A stretch of 64,000 nucleotides of DNA, taken from assembly GCF_030846775.1 (NCBI RefSeq), contig NZ_CP132910.1:62001-126000 (forward strand), written 5' to 3'. The position numbers and the translations under genes are program-made. The DNA is from Geothrix sp. 21YS21S-2. GTDB lineage: Bacteria; Acidobacteriota; Holophagae; Holophagales; Holophagaceae. This document shows, piece by piece, positions 8,746 through 18,444 of this stretch (positions are counted from its first letter, which is position 1; every line of letters begins with the position of its first letter). The notes beneath the pieces were generated by a model that had not been told where the DNA came from, ran no database searches, and saw only the letters and a list, made by a program, of their open reading frames with translations.

Positions 8746-11700
8746 GCTTCACTTCCTTGCTGCTCGGTGTGGAACTTTTCGTCCAGGAGGTGGGCCGTGG
8801 GGGGCTTCTTGCGGAAGAGGCTGTAGACCACCGGCACGATGAACAGCGTCACCACCGTGGCCATCAGGAGCCCGCCGATGACGGCCCGGCCCAGGGGCGC
8901 GTTCTGGCTGCCGGCCTCGCCCAGGGCCAGCGCCATGGGGACCATGCCCAGGATCATGGCCAGGGCGGTCATGAGCACCGGGCGCAGCCGGGTCCGCCCT
9001 GCGGCGAAGGCCGCCTCCAGGGCGGTCATCTCCGGATGGGCCACGCGCACGTCGTTGGCGAAGCTCACCAGGAGGATGGAGTTCGACGTGGCGATGCCCA
9101 CGGCCATGATGGCGCCCATGAGGGACTCCACGTTCAGGGTGGTGCCCGTGAAGGCCAGCATCCAGAGGATCCCCACCAGGGCGCCCGGCACGGCGAAGAG
9201 GATGATGAAGGGGTCCAGCCAGCTCTGGTAGAGCACGGCCATCAGGAGGTACACCAGGGCGATGGCGATGACCAGGCCCCCCGCCAGGTTCACGAAGGCC
9301 TCCACCATCACCTCGGACTGGCCGCGGATGCGGATCCGGGTGTTGGGGGGCAGGGGGCCGAGGTCGCGGATCCGGGTCCGGATGTCGCCCACCACGGAGC
9401 CCAGGTCGCGGCCCTCCACGCCCGCCATGACGTCCAGCACGCGCTGCACGGTGTAGTGGTTGATCTCGCTGGCGACGTTGATCCTGTTGAGGGAGGCGAA
9501 GTTGGACAGGGGCTCCGAGGGCGGCTGCGAGGCGGGCCCGGCGCCCTGGAACGTCGTGGTCTGCAACAGGGCCGAGCCCCCCGGGAGGCTGAAGGGCGTG
9601 GCCATGAGGTCCCGCGGGGTCGCCATGCGGGACAGGGGGGTCTTGACCGCCACGGTGTAGTTCACGCCCGTGACGGGGTCCAGGTAGTAGGACGGCGCCA
9701 GCTGGCCGTTGCCCGAGAGCGAGACCAGGAGGCCGTTGGCCACGGCCTGCTGGTTCAGGCCCAGCTGGGCCGCGCGCAGGCGGTCCACGTCCACCCGGTA
9801 GCCCGGGGCGTTCACCACCTGCTTGAGCCGCACGTCCACGGCGCCCGGCACCTGCCGCATGCCGGCCTCCAGGCGCCGGGCCACCTCGGCGCTGGCGGCC
9901 AGGTTGGGGCCCTCCACCTGCACGTCGATGGCGGCGGGGATGCCGAAATTGAGCACCTGGCTCACGATGTCGGCGGACTGGAAGTAGAAGCCGACGCCCG
10001 GGAAGCGCCTGGGGAGCTCCTCCCGAAGGGCCTTCATGTAGGCGGCGGTGGGCCGGTGCCCGTGCTTGAGGGAGATGGAGACGTCCGCGTCCTGGCTGGT
10101 GACGTTGTCGGTGGGGATGAAGCCCATGTTGAAGGCGCTGGGCACGCCGATATTGCTGTTGATGGTGGCCAGCTCCCGGGCCGGCACCAGGTCGCGCACC
10201 GCGTCCTCCACCTGGGCGATGACGCGCTCGGTCTCCTCCAGGCGCGTGCCCGAGGGCGCGCGCACGTGGAGCTTCATGAGGCCCACGTCCACGGCCGGGA
10301 AGAAGTCCCGCCCGAGCACCCCCAGCAGGCCCACGCTGAGGACGGCGAAGGCCACCGCCAGGCCCAGCACGAAGACCCGGTGGTGCAGGACCCGGTCCAG
10401 GAGCCGCCCGTAGGCGTCCTGGAAGCGCGTGAAGCCCCGCTCGCGCCAGGCGTTGAAGCGCCCCAGGCGGGTCCCGGGGGCGTGGTGGTCGTGCTCCAGC
10501 AGCATGCGGGCCAGGGTGGGCACCAGGGTGCGGGAGAGGAGGTACGAGGCCAGCATGGAATAGACCACCGCCATGGCCAGGGGCGTGAAGAGGTACTTCG
10601 CCGGCCCCACCAGCAGCACCACCGGGAAGAACACGATGCAGATCGCCAGGGTGGCCACGATGGCCGGCACCGCGATCTGGCTGGCGCCGTCCAGGATGGC
10701 CACCGTCAGCGGCTTGCCCATGGCCTGGTTGCGGTGGATGTTCTCCACCTCCACCGTGGCGTCGTCCACCAGCATGCCGATGGCCAGGCTCAGGCCGCCC
10801 AGGGTCATGATGTTCATGGTCTGGCCCGAGACCTTCAGGCCGATGATGCCCGCGAAGATGGCCAGCGGGATGCTGGTGCACACCAGCAGCATGGCCCGCC
10901 AGGACCCCAGGAAGAACAGGATCATCAGCGACACCAGCAGGGAGGCCATGAAGCCCTCCTTCACCACGTCCGAGATGGCCCCGCGCACGAACTGGCTCTG
11001 GTCGAAGTCGAAGTTCAGCTCCAGGCCCTTGGGCGCGGCGGCCTTGATGACGGGCAGCATCTCCTTCGCCGCGTCCACCACCGCCAGGGTGCTGGCGTCG
11101 GCCTTCTTGAGGATGGCCAGGTAGGTGGCCCGGTTCCCGTTGATGCGCACGATGTTGGTCTGGTCCGTGAAGCCGTCGTACACCTGGGCCACGTCCCGCA
11201 GGTACACGGGCGACCCGTTCACCAGCTTGAGGGGGATGTTCCTGAGGTCCTCGATCCTCGAGGGGTTCGAGTTGGTGAGGATGGGCAGCTCGCGCGCGCC
11301 CAGGCGCGCCAGGCCCGCGGGGACGATGACGTTCTCCGAGGAGACGGCGGTCACCACGTCGGCGGGGCCGAGGCCCCGGGCCGCGAGCTTGGCGGGGTCG
11401 ATGTCCACCGAGATCTGGCGGCCCCTGCCGCCGAAGGGCGCCGGCGTGGACAGCCCCGGGATGGTGAAGAGCCGGATGCGGATGAAGTTGAGGGAGTGGT
11501 CGTAGATCTGCTGCTCGGAGAGGGTCTCGCTGCGCGCGGTCAGCTGCACCACGGGCACGTTGCTGGCGTTGAACTGGATGATGTTGGGGGGCGTCATGCC
11601 CGGGGGCAGGATGCGCAGGATGGCGTTGGTCACCGAGCCGATCTGGGCGATGGCCCCGCCGATGTCGGTGCCCGGCTGGAAGTACACCCGCAGGACCCCC

Positions 11701-11966
11701 ACCCCCTGGATGCTCTGGGACTCGATGCGCTCGATGCCGTTGACCGTGGTGGACATGGCCCGTTCGCTCACGTTGACCACCCGGCGTTCCATCTCCTCGG
11801 GGCTCAGGCCGGAATAGCTCCACACCACCGTGACCACGGGGATGTCGATGGCCGGGAAGATGTCCACCGGCATGCGCCGCATGGAGAGCGCGCCCATGAG
11901 GAGGAAGAGCATGCACATGACGGCGATGGTGTAGGGACGGCGCAGGGCGAGCCGGACGATCCACAT
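8742..11966 (-). CDS. RND family efflux transporter permease
   Basis: A 1074-residue proton-driven pump of the AcrB/MdtB type. It starts with a typical cytoplasmic end and first membrane helix (LRRPYTIAVMCMLFLLMGAL), has two large periplasmic loops, and twelve predicted membrane helices including the GGLSLAIGMLVDDATVEVEN segment that carries the proton-relay acidic residues. It probably exports hydrophobic compounds. It begins seven bases after the MarR gene and overlaps the adaptor gene, so all three are co-transcribed. The substrate cannot be read from sequence. Confidence 0.95.
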   Translation of the reverse strand: MWIVRLALRRPYTIAVMCMLFLLMGALSMRRMPVDIFPAIDIPVVTVVWSYSGLSPEEMERRVVNVSERAMSTTVNGIERIESQSIQGVGVLRVYFQPGTDIGGAIAQIGSVTNAILRILPPGMTPPNIIQFNASNVPVVQLTARSETLSEQQIYDHSLNFIRIRLFTIPGLSTPAPFGGRGRQISVDIDPAKLAARGLGPADVVTAVSSENVIVPAGLARLGARELPILTNSNPSRIEDLRNIPLKLVNGSPVYLRDVAQVYDGFTDQTNIVRINGNRATYLAILKKADASTLAVVDAAKEMLPVIKAAAPKGLELNFDFDQSQFVRGAISDVVKEGFMASLLVSLMILFFLGSWRAMLLVCTSIPLAIFAGIIGLKVSGQTMNIMTLGGLSLAIGMLVDDATVEVENIHRNQAMGKPLTVAILDGASQIAVPAIVATLAICIVFFPVVLLVGPAKYLFTPLAMAVVYSMLASYLLSRTLVPTLARMLLEHDHHAPGTRLGRFNAWRERGFTRFQDAYGRLLDRVLHHRVFVLGLAVAFAVLSVGLLGVLGRDFFPAVDVGLMKLHVRAPSGTRLEETERVIAQVEDAVRDLVPARELATINSNIGVPSAFNMGFIPTDNVTSQDADVSISLKHGHRPTAAYMKALREELPRRFPGVGFYFQSADIVSQVLNFGIPAAIDVQVEGPNLAASAEVARRLEAGMRQVPGAVDVRLKQVVNAPGYRVDVDRLRAAQLGLNQQAVANGLLVSLSGNGQLAPSYYLDPVTGVNYTVAVKTPLSRMATPRDLMATPFSLPGGSALLQTTTFQGAGPASQPPSEPLSNFASLNRINVASEINHYTVQRVLDVMAGVEGRDLGSVVGDIRTRIRDLGPLPPNTRIRIRGQSEVMVEAFVNLAGGLVIAIALVYLLMAVLYQSWLDPFIILFAVPGALVGILWMLAFTGTTLNVESLMGAIMAVGIATSNSILLVSFANDVRVAHPEMTALEAAFAAGRTRLRPVLMTALAMILGMVPMALALGEAGSQNAPLGRAVIGGLLMATVVTLFIVPVVYSLFRKKPPTAHLLDEKFHTEQQGSEA

Positions 11967-11973
11967 GGGGGCG

Positions 11974-12438
11974 TTACCTCAGATCGGACGGGGCCCCGTC
12001 CAGGTGGTCCAGGTTGTTCTTCAGCTTGTGGAGGAGCGCCCGCACGGCCTTGCGCTCCCCATCGTCCAGGCCCGCTTCGAGGCCCTCCCGGACGGCGGTC
12101 CGGAACCCCACGAGGCTGTCCACCTTGGCCCGCCCCCCGGCGCTCAGCTCCAGGCGCGTCTTGCGCCCGTGGCTGGGGTGGGCCAGCACCTCCACCCAGC
12201 CCTTGCGCACGAGCGCCTGGACCATGCGGGTGGCGGTGGGCTTGTCCAGCCCCAGCGCCCCGGCCAGCTGGCCGTGGCAGAGGCCCGGCGCGTCCGAGAG
12301 CACCCGCAGCACCTGGTACTGCTGGGGCGTTATCCCGTGCGGGGCCAGCAGGCGCCACGTCACCTGCCGGAGGCGGCTCCGGACGACGGAGAGCATGAGA
12401 GGCAGGCTGGCTTCATCCCAGGGGACCAGAAGTTGCAT
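11974..12438 (-). CDS. MarR family transcriptional regulator
   Basis: A winged-helix regulator of about 154 residues. The recognition region GLCHGQLAGALGLDKPTATRMVQALVRKGWVE and the wing with HPSHGRKTRLEL are standard MarR features. It heads the operon with the RND pump and adaptor, so it probably represses them and itself until a ligand binds. The ATG at 12438 is chosen; an in-frame TTG lies at 12447. Neither has a clear ribosome site, and the start codon sits inside a small palindrome (12432-12445). Confidence 0.9.
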   Translation of the reverse strand: MQLLVPWDEASLPLMLSVVRSRLRQVTWRLLAPHGITPQQYQVLRVLSDAPGLCHGQLAGALGLDKPTATRMVQALVRKGWVEVLAHPSHGRKTRLELSAGGRAKVDSLVGFRTAVREGLEAGLDDGERKAVRALLHKLKNNLDHLDGAPSDLR

Positions 12439-12445
12439 AAGCAAC
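12432..12445. promoter_or_regulatory. inverted repeat over the MarR start codon
   Basis: GTTGC-ATAA-GCAAC, a perfect five-base-arm palindrome. It covers the marR start codon and lies about 83 bases before the divergent caspase-like gene. Position and symmetry fit a MarR autoregulatory site, but the arms are short and the call is tentative. Confidence 0.4.
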
Positions 12446-12527
12446 AAGTATGAACAAAAACGACCGGATGGCCAACTTTTTGCCGGGTGGACTAAGCTGG
12501 AGCCATCCCCTTCCCTCCGAGGTGACC

Positions 12528-13943
12528 ATGCTCCGCTTCCGGGCCCTGGCCTTGCTCCTGGTCACGTCCCTGGCCCTCGCCCAGCAATCGGCCGATCGGG
12601 CAATTGCCATCCGGCCCCCGGCTCAGCCGCAGGATGAACCGCGCATCGCCCTGGTGATCGGCAACAGCGCCTACCGGGAGGGGCCCCTGCGGAACCCCGT
12701 CAACGACGGCCGGGCCATGGCGGAGGCCTTGCGCTCCTGCGGCTTCCAGGTCGATCTCGTCCTGGACGCCGACCGGGCCGGAATGTCCGCGGCCGTGCGC
12801 GAATTCGGCCGGAAGATCGCCGGAGGCGGCGTCGGCCTGTTCTATTTCGCGGGCCACGGCATGGCCGTGCGGGGCTCCAACTACCTGATCCCCGTGGGGG
12901 CCGACATCGCCGCGGAGCACGAGGTGCCGGTGCAGGCCCTGGACGTGGCCTTCATCCTGGGCTGGATGGAGGCGGCCCGGAACCGGCTGAACATCCTCGT
13001 CCTGGACGCCTGCCGGAACAACCCCTTCGCCCGGACCTTCCGGTCCTCCAGCCGGGGGCTGGCCCAGATGGACGCGCCCGCCGGCAGCTTCGTCGCCTAC
13101 GCCACGGCCCCGGGCAGCACGGCCAACGACGGGCTGGGCGGGAACGGCCTGTACACCCAGCACCTCCTGGAGGCGCTCCGGGAGCCCGGCCAGACCGTGG
13201 AGCAGGTCTTCAAGCGGGTGCGGGTGGGGGTCAAGCGGGACTCCGGGGATCAGCAGATCCCCTGGGACAGCAGCTCGCTCACGGGGGAATTCCTCTTCCG
13301 CCCCGGTTCGGCCCCGGCGCCCCTCGCGGCTCCGGCGAGGCCCCTGCCGGCCGCCTCCCCCCGGCAGGGCGGCCTCCAAGTGGCCGTGGAGGCGCCCGAG
13401 GCCAAGGTCTACCTGGACGGCGAGTTCAAGGGGACCGCGGGCCCCGGTGCGCCGCTGGACCTCCCGGGCCTGGTCCCGGGCGAGTCCCTCCTGCTGGTGG
13501 AAGCCCCGGGGCACATCGCATCCCGGCAGAACATCCGGATCGAGGCCGGCGCCTGGCTCCGGGCGGCCCCGGTCCTCCGGAAGGCCATGAGGCTGACCGT
13601 CTACCGGCGGCCCAACACCATCAACTTCGCGCTGGGCAACTACGAGGTCTGGCTGGACGGCCGGAAGGCGGCGATCCTCAAGAACGACGGCTACGTGGAC
13701 CTGGTGATCCCGGCGGGCCGGCACACCCTGAACGTCCAGCAGGAGGCCAGCGAGTACGGCGTCACCGTGGAAATCGACGAACCCCGGAAGCTGGCGCGGT
13801 TCTTCCGGGTGTGGAAGGCCAACTTCAAGGCCAGCCCGCCGGAGTTCACCGAAGTGGACGAGGCCACCTGGAAACAGGAGGCCGTCCGGTTCAAGAGCCG
13901 CCCCATGGCGCTGCTCCCGGAGGCCGCTCCGCCCAGGCGATGA
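12528..13943 (+). CDS. secreted caspase-like (peptidase C14) protein with PEGA-type domain
   Basis: A 471-residue protein with a signal peptide (residues 1-19). Residues 38-290 form a caspase p20-like domain starting RIALVIGNSAY, with the catalytic dyad His110 in FYFAGHG and Cys162 in VLDACRNNPF. A Pro/Ala-rich linker leads to beta-rich regions with YLDGEFKGT, as in PEGA surface-layer domains. Bacterial caspase homologues cleave after basic residues in proteolytic signalling; an exported copy would act in the envelope. The start at 12528 has GAGGTGA upstream; the frame extends back to 12450 without a ribosome site. It stands alone between MarR and a thioesterase. Confidence 0.88.
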   Translation: MLRFRALALLLVTSLALAQQSADRAIAIRPPAQPQDEPRIALVIGNSAYREGPLRNPVNDGRAMAEALRSCGFQVDLVLDADRAGMSAAVREFGRKIAGGGVGLFYFAGHGMAVRGSNYLIPVGADIAAEHEVPVQALDVAFILGWMEAARNRLNILVLDACRNNPFARTFRSSSRGLAQMDAPAGSFVAYATAPGSTANDGLGGNGLYTQHLLEALREPGQTVEQVFKRVRVGVKRDSGDQQIPWDSSSLTGEFLFRPGSAPAPLAAPARPLPAASPRQGGLQVAVEAPEAKVYLDGEFKGTAGPGAPLDLPGLVPGESLLLVEAPGHIASRQNIRIEAGAWLRAAPVLRKAMRLTVYRRPNTINFALGNYEVWLDGRKAAILKNDGYVDLVIPAGRHTLNVQQEASEYGVTVEIDEPRKLARFFRVWKANFKASPPEFTEVDEATWKQEAVRFKSRPMALLPEAAPPRR

Positions 13944-13953
13944 CCCGCCGGGC

Positions 13954-14376
13954 TCAGATCCCGGCCGCCGGCTCCACGGAGAAGGCCGCCCGCACCTCGT
14001 CGCTCACGTGGGTGGGCCGGCCGGTGCGCAGGTCCATGGGGCACCAGAGGGTGCGGGCCCGGGCCAGGAGGGTGCGGTCGCCGGCCCGGAGGATCTCCGT
14101 GTTGCGCTCGAACGTGCGTTGGCTGGCCGGGCCCACCCAGGTGCGGGCGATGATGGCGTCGCCCGGCAGGGCCGGGCGCTTGTAGTCGATCTCGTGGCGC
14201 ACCACCACCCAGAAGAGCGCCTCCTGGGCCTCCCGGGAGGCCTTGGCGGTCCAGTGGGCGATGGCGGCCTCCTGCACCCAGCGCAGGTACACGACGTTGT
14301 TCACGTGGTTGAGCTGGTCGATGTCCTCGGGCAGGACGTCCAGGGACAGTTCATAGGGGGCGTGGGCGTTTTCCAT
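13954..14376 (-). CDS. acyl-CoA thioesterase (4-hydroxybenzoyl-CoA thioesterase/YbgC type hotdog fold)
   Basis: A 140-residue hotdog-fold protein. The early stretch DIDQLNHVNNVVYLRWVQEA carries the Asp/Asn and the long central helix of the 4HBT family; the region DAIIARTWVGPASQRT forms the following strands. These enzymes hydrolyse acyl-CoA thioesters in the cytoplasm. It lies 20 bases after the DnaE2-like gene on the same strand, so it may share its transcript, although the functions are unrelated. Confidence 0.88.
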   Translation of the reverse strand: MENAHAPYELSLDVLPEDIDQLNHVNNVVYLRWVQEAAIAHWTAKASREAQEALFWVVVRHEIDYKRPALPGDAIIARTWVGPASQRTFERNTEILRAGDRTLLARARTLWCPMDLRTGRPTHVSDEVRAAFSVEPAAGI

Positions 14377-14396
14377 GCTCCATGGTACCCGGGCGT

Positions 14397-17234
14397 TTAC
14401 GCCACCTCCAGAACCACCAGCCCGTCCTGCCGCACGCTCTTCCCCGCCACCGGCAGGATGTCCCCCACGCGGAAGGGCCTTCTCCGTTTGCGGTAGGCGT
14501 CCGGGAAGGCCACGGCCTCGCACAGCGCCGTCTCGTCCTCGAAGGTGACGAACTGCATGAGGTCGCCCTTCTCGGTGCGCACGGTCTTCTCGGCCACCAC
14601 CAGGGCCCAGAAGCGCAGCTGGTGGCCGGGGCGGGCCACGTCGGCGGCGCGGTGGGGGGCGCCGCCGTGGCGGGCCCGCTGGAGGGCGGCGGGGTGGATC
14701 TCCAGGGTCAGGCCCAGGAGCTCCAGCTCCAGGGAGGCGCGGTCGAAGGGGTCGGTGGGGCGGGGCCGCACGCCCTCGGGGATGCCGCCCAGGCGCGTCC
14801 ACAGGAGGCGCGTGCGGTCGCCGTCGGGGGCCCAGCGGTCGAAGGCGCCGCCCGAACCCAGGGCCTCCACGGTGGGCACGGAGAGGCTCACGCGCTCCAG
14901 GAGCTCCTCCAGGCTCGCATAGGGCCCGCGGCGCTCCCGGTCCTCCAGCAGGGCCTCCACCTCGCCGCGCTGGGCGCCCTTGACGGCCATGAGGCCCACC
15001 CGCAGGCCGCGGTCCCCCTCGGCGGCGAACTCCCACCTCGACAGGTTGGCGTCGGGGCCGCGCACCACCAGGTTGTGGCGCCGGGCGTCGCCCAGGTAGG
15101 CGATGGGGGCGTAGAAGCCGCCCTGGTTGGTGATCACCGACGCGAAGAACACCGCCGGGTGGTGGGCCTTGAGCCAGGCGCTCTCGAAGCTCACCTGGGC
15201 GTAGGACGCCGAATGCGGCTTGCAGAAGGAGTAGCCCCGGAAGGTGCGCACCATGTCCCACACCTCGTCCACCACGGCCGGGGGGATGCCCTGGGCGGCG
15301 CAGCCCTCCCGGAACCGCGCCTCGAACAGCGGCAGCTTCACGGAGCAGTCGTCCTTGCCCAGGACCTTGCGGAGCTTGTCGGCCTCCTCGTGACTCCAGC
15401 CCGCCATGGCCATGCCCACGCGCACCACGTCCTCCTGGTACACCAGCACCCCGAAGCTGTCCGACAGCAGGGACCCCAGCACGGGGTGGCTGGGCGCGTA
15501 GGCCTCCTCGCCGCGGCTGCGCCGGACGTAGGTGTCGATCCAGCGGTTGGCCGCGGGGCGGATGAGGGAGCTGTGGATGACCAGGGTCTCGAAGTCGCCC
15601 TTGCCCACGCGCTGCTGCAGCTGGCGGGTGGCGGGGCTCTCCACGTAGAAGACGCCCATGGAGTCGCCCCTGGCCAGCAGGCCCTGGGTGGCGGGGTCCA
15701 GGCGGGGGTTCCAGTGCAGCGGCGCCGGCGCCCGGTCCCCCAGCACCTCCAGGGCGTCGCGCACCACGGCGAGGCTGCGGTTGCCCAGGAGGTCGATCTT
15801 CACCAGGCCGTAGTCCTCCACGCCGTCCTTGTCCCACTGGGTGATCGACACCCCCTCCTTGGCCGGAGCGGGCTGGAAGGGCACGTGGTGCCACAGGGCC
15901 CCGGGGGCGATGACGGTGCCGCCGGGGTGCACGGAGAGCTGGTGGAAGTGGCCGCGCAGGGCCTCGGCCTGGGCGAGGATGGGGGCCCAGGCGGGGTTGT
16001 CCTGGATGCCCTGCATCCCCTCGTCCCAGCCGCGGATGAAGCGGGCCAGGACCTTGAGCTCGGCCTCGGGGCGGCCGTGGGCCAGCGCCACGTCCCGCAG
16101 GGCGCCCTTGGGCTTGAAGTACACGTGGTTGGAGACCATGGCCACCCGCTCCTGCCCGTAGCGCCGGAAGACGGAGGCGATGACCTCGTCCCGCTCGTCC
16201 CAGGCGAAGTCCACGTCCAGGTCCGGCGGGTCCACGCGGGCATCCGACAGGAACCGCTCGAACATGAGGTTGGTGGCGATGGGGTCCACGTTGGTGATGC
16301 CCAGGAGGTAGCTGACGATGGAGGCCGCCCCCGAGCCCCGGCCGCAGGTGCGCGTGGCCCTGGCCTCGCGGATGATGTCGTGCACGGCCAGGAAGTACCC
16401 TGCGAAGCGCTTGCGCCGGATGAGGTCGAGCTCCAGGTCGATGCGGGCCTCCAGCTCCGGGGGCGGCGCGGCGTAGCGCTTCGGGATGCCCTGGCGGAGC
16501 CTGGATTTGAGCTCCTCGTCCAGGTCCAGGTCGGGCGCGCACATGGGCCGGGGCATGACCCAGTCGCCCCAGTGCATGCGCCAGGCCCGCACCTTCTCCA
16601 GGATCCCCTCCGAGGCCCGGGTGATGGCGGGGTCCGCGCCGGGAAAGCGGGTCTCCCAGGAGGCCCGGGTGACGGCGGCGTCCCGGGGCTCCCACAGAGG
16701 CTCCACGCGGGTGACCGTGGAGCGCTCGGCCATGGCGCGCTTGAGGCGGTGCAGCTCCAGGCCGGCCTCGCGGCGGAAGCGCAGCACCTGGGGGGCGGCG
16801 GCGGGGAGGCCCCGGGAGGCGGCGGCCATGGCCTCCATCCGGTTGCGGGCGTGGGCGAGGAGATAGGGCGCGAAGCCCTCCCGGGCCAGGTACTCCTGGC
16901 CCTCCAGGGTCTCGGCCAGGAGCACGCAGTCCCGGGGCGGGTCCCCCTCGCGGCCGTGGGCCTGGTCCGTGAGGAGGCGGCACAGCTCGGCGTAGCCGCG
17001 GTCGGTGTGGGGCAGGGCGCCGAAGTCCAGGCCCCGCCAGGTGAAGCGGGAGGCCAGGAGGGGCGCGAGGCCCGCGGCCAGGGCCTCCTCCCGCAGGCGC
17101 GGCCACCCGTGGAGGCCGTGGTCCCAGGAGGCCACGCAGCCGTAGCCCAGGCGCCGGGCCAGCGCCACGGCCATGGGCGCGGGGTAGACGCCTTCCCCGG
17201 TGGAGAAGTCGGTCACGGCGAGCAGGAAGGTCAT
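14397..17234 (-). CDS. dnaE2: DnaE2/ImuC-type error-prone DNA polymerase III alpha subunit, degenerate PHP domain
   Basis: A 945-residue C-family polymerase, shorter than replicative DnaE (about 1160) and the usual DnaE2 (about 1050). The N-terminal PHP-like region keeps the fold (SWDHGLHGWPRLREEA) but lacks the metal-binding His motif. The polymerase core keeps its three catalytic aspartates: PPDLDVDF near residues 338-342 and VKIDLLG further on. A C-terminal OB domain follows. Its ATG overlaps the imuB stop as ATGA, defining a two-gene mutasome. In other bacteria ImuB tethers DnaE2 to the beta clamp for damage-induced translesion synthesis. Direct LexA control is likely but no box could be identified. 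Confidence 0.88.
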   Translation of the reverse strand: MTFLLAVTDFSTGEGVYPAPMAVALARRLGYGCVASWDHGLHGWPRLREEALAAGLAPLLASRFTWRGLDFGALPHTDRGYAELCRLLTDQAHGREGDPPRDCVLLAETLEGQEYLAREGFAPYLLAHARNRMEAMAAASRGLPAAAPQVLRFRREAGLELHRLKRAMAERSTVTRVEPLWEPRDAAVTRASWETRFPGADPAITRASEGILEKVRAWRMHWGDWVMPRPMCAPDLDLDEELKSRLRQGIPKRYAAPPPELEARIDLELDLIRRKRFAGYFLAVHDIIREARATRTCGRGSGAASIVSYLLGITNVDPIATNLMFERFLSDARVDPPDLDVDFAWDERDEVIASVFRRYGQERVAMVSNHVYFKPKGALRDVALAHGRPEAELKVLARFIRGWDEGMQGIQDNPAWAPILAQAEALRGHFHQLSVHPGGTVIAPGALWHHVPFQPAPAKEGVSITQWDKDGVEDYGLVKIDLLGNRSLAVVRDALEVLGDRAPAPLHWNPRLDPATQGLLARGDSMGVFYVESPATRQLQQRVGKGDFETLVIHSSLIRPAANRWIDTYVRRSRGEEAYAPSHPVLGSLLSDSFGVLVYQEDVVRVGMAMAGWSHEEADKLRKVLGKDDCSVKLPLFEARFREGCAAQGIPPAVVDEVWDMVRTFRGYSFCKPHSASYAQVSFESAWLKAHHPAVFFASVITNQGGFYAPIAYLGDARRHNLVVRGPDANLSRWEFAAEGDRGLRVGLMAVKGAQRGEVEALLEDRERRGPYASLEELLERVSLSVPTVEALGSGGAFDRWAPDGDRTRLLWTRLGGIPEGVRPRPTDPFDRASLELELLGLTLEIHPAALQRARHGGAPHRAADVARPGHQLRFWALVVAEKTVRTEKGDLMQFVTFEDETALCEAVAFPDAYRKRRRPFRVGDILPVAGKSVRQDGLVVLEVA

Positions 17235-18370
17235 GCGGATTCACCCTCCTCCAGGGCCCAGCCGGGCAGCACGGGCTTGTCGGGGAAGCGCCTGCGGAGC
17301 CGGGTCAGGGTGTTCTCCAGGGCGCCCAGCTTGCGGGTGAGCGGCGCCTCGAAGAGCCCCCGGCTCCGCCCCAGCCCCCAGGCCATGTGCAGCTCCAGCC
17401 GGTGCACGAGGATGCGGCGTTCGGCCCCCTGGCGGAAGGCGGCCTCCACGAGGCGGGCCAGGAGCATGGCGGGCTCGGCCAGGGCCTCGGCGGGGGCCTG
17501 CCAGCGGTGGGCCACGCCGTCCACGTCCCACCAGCGCAGGGTGAGCTGCCGGGGGGAGCGGCCGTCGTTCCAGAAGCGCTCCAGGCACCAGAAGGCCAGG
17601 GGGACCTCCTCGGGGAGGCAGGCGGGCTCCAGGCGCCAGGGGTGGCGGGACTCCCCCAGGGGATCGGCCAGCATGGGCAGGCGGGGCCGGTCCTCCCCCC
17701 GGGCCCGGGAGAGGGCCAGGCGGGCGTCGGGCTCGGGCATGATCTGGCTGAGGGTGGGCAGGGGCACCGGCTGCAGGTCCCCGAAGCGGGCCAGCCCCAG
17801 GCGCTGGAGCCGGTAGCGCACCCGGGGGGTGATGTCGGGCAGGCGGCCCAGGGGGTGGGGCGCCAGGAAGACCTGCTCGGAGCCGTCGGGCACCTCCGCC
17901 AGGGCCTCCGGGGTGCGGGTGGCCAGGCGCGCCGCCGTGGCGCTCTGGGAGAGCCCCCCCTGGCTGGTCCAGCCCATGGACTGCGCCAGGTCCCGCTGCA
18001 TGCGGCTGGCGGCGTCCCGGGGCCCGCCGTAGAGGCGGGCGGTGCCGCGCAGGTCCACCAGGGCCTCGCCCATGCGCCCCAGGAGGCCCTGGGGGCTCCA
18101 GTGCTGCAGGAACTCGCCCAGGAGCCCCTGGGCCTCCCACCAGGTCTGGGGGGCCGGGTCCAGCACCCGCAGGCCGGGCAGGCGCCGCAGGGCCTGGTCC
18201 ATGGGCTCGCCGGGGGCCACCCCCTCGGCCCGGGCCAGGCGGTTCACCAGCCAGAGGCAGGGGGTGCGCTGGGCGCCGGGGCTGAGAAAAGCCAAAGGCC
18301 GCTCCTTCAGGCCTGCGTCCGCCTGACAGGCCATCTGGAACGGCATTTCGGGAACCCACATCGCCAGCAC
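17231..18370 (-). CDS. imuB: ImuB-like inactive Y-family DNA polymerase
   Basis: A 379-residue Y-family protein. The strand that normally carries the catalytic Asp reads MWVPEMPFQ, and the second site reads [13 protein letters not shown], so the polymerase residues are absent, as in ImuB proteins that act as clamp-binding hubs. The GTG at 18370 is chosen because GGAGG lies six bases before it; the ATG at 18361 is too far from that site. It is followed by the overlapping dnaE2 gene. No imuA (RecA/SulA-like) gene is found upstream, where a divergent cysteine-synthase-like gene starts instead. Confidence 0.85.
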   Translation of the reverse strand: MLAMWVPEMPFQMACQADAGLKERPLAFLSPGAQRTPCLWLVNRLARAEGVAPGEPMDQALRRLPGLRVLDPAPQTWWEAQGLLGEFLQHWSPQGLLGRMGEALVDLRGTARLYGGPRDAASRMQRDLAQSMGWTSQGGLSQSATAARLATRTPEALAEVPDGSEQVFLAPHPLGRLPDITPRVRYRLQRLGLARFGDLQPVPLPTLSQIMPEPDARLALSRARGEDRPRLPMLADPLGESRHPWRLEPACLPEEVPLAFWCLERFWNDGRSPRQLTLRWWDVDGVAHRWQAPAEALAEPAMLLARLVEAAFRQGAERRILVHRLELHMAWGLGRSRGLFEAPLTRKLGALENTLTRLRRRFPDKPVLPGWALEEGESA

Positions 18371-18444
18371 GCTCGACCTCCGAGCGCTTAAATATGGCGC
18401 AAAAAAAACGAAAAGAAAGCGGCAATTTTTACTGCATTGTGTGC

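Noticed and set aside
8757-12398. 1213-residue plus-strand open frame opposite the RND pump
   Set aside because: It is antisense to a clear RND gene, has His/Gly/Ala-rich composition typical of GC-rich shadows and no recognisable domain.
14382-17816. 1144-residue plus-strand open frame opposite dnaE2
   Set aside because: Shadow of the polymerase gene; composition is that of an antisense GC-rich frame.
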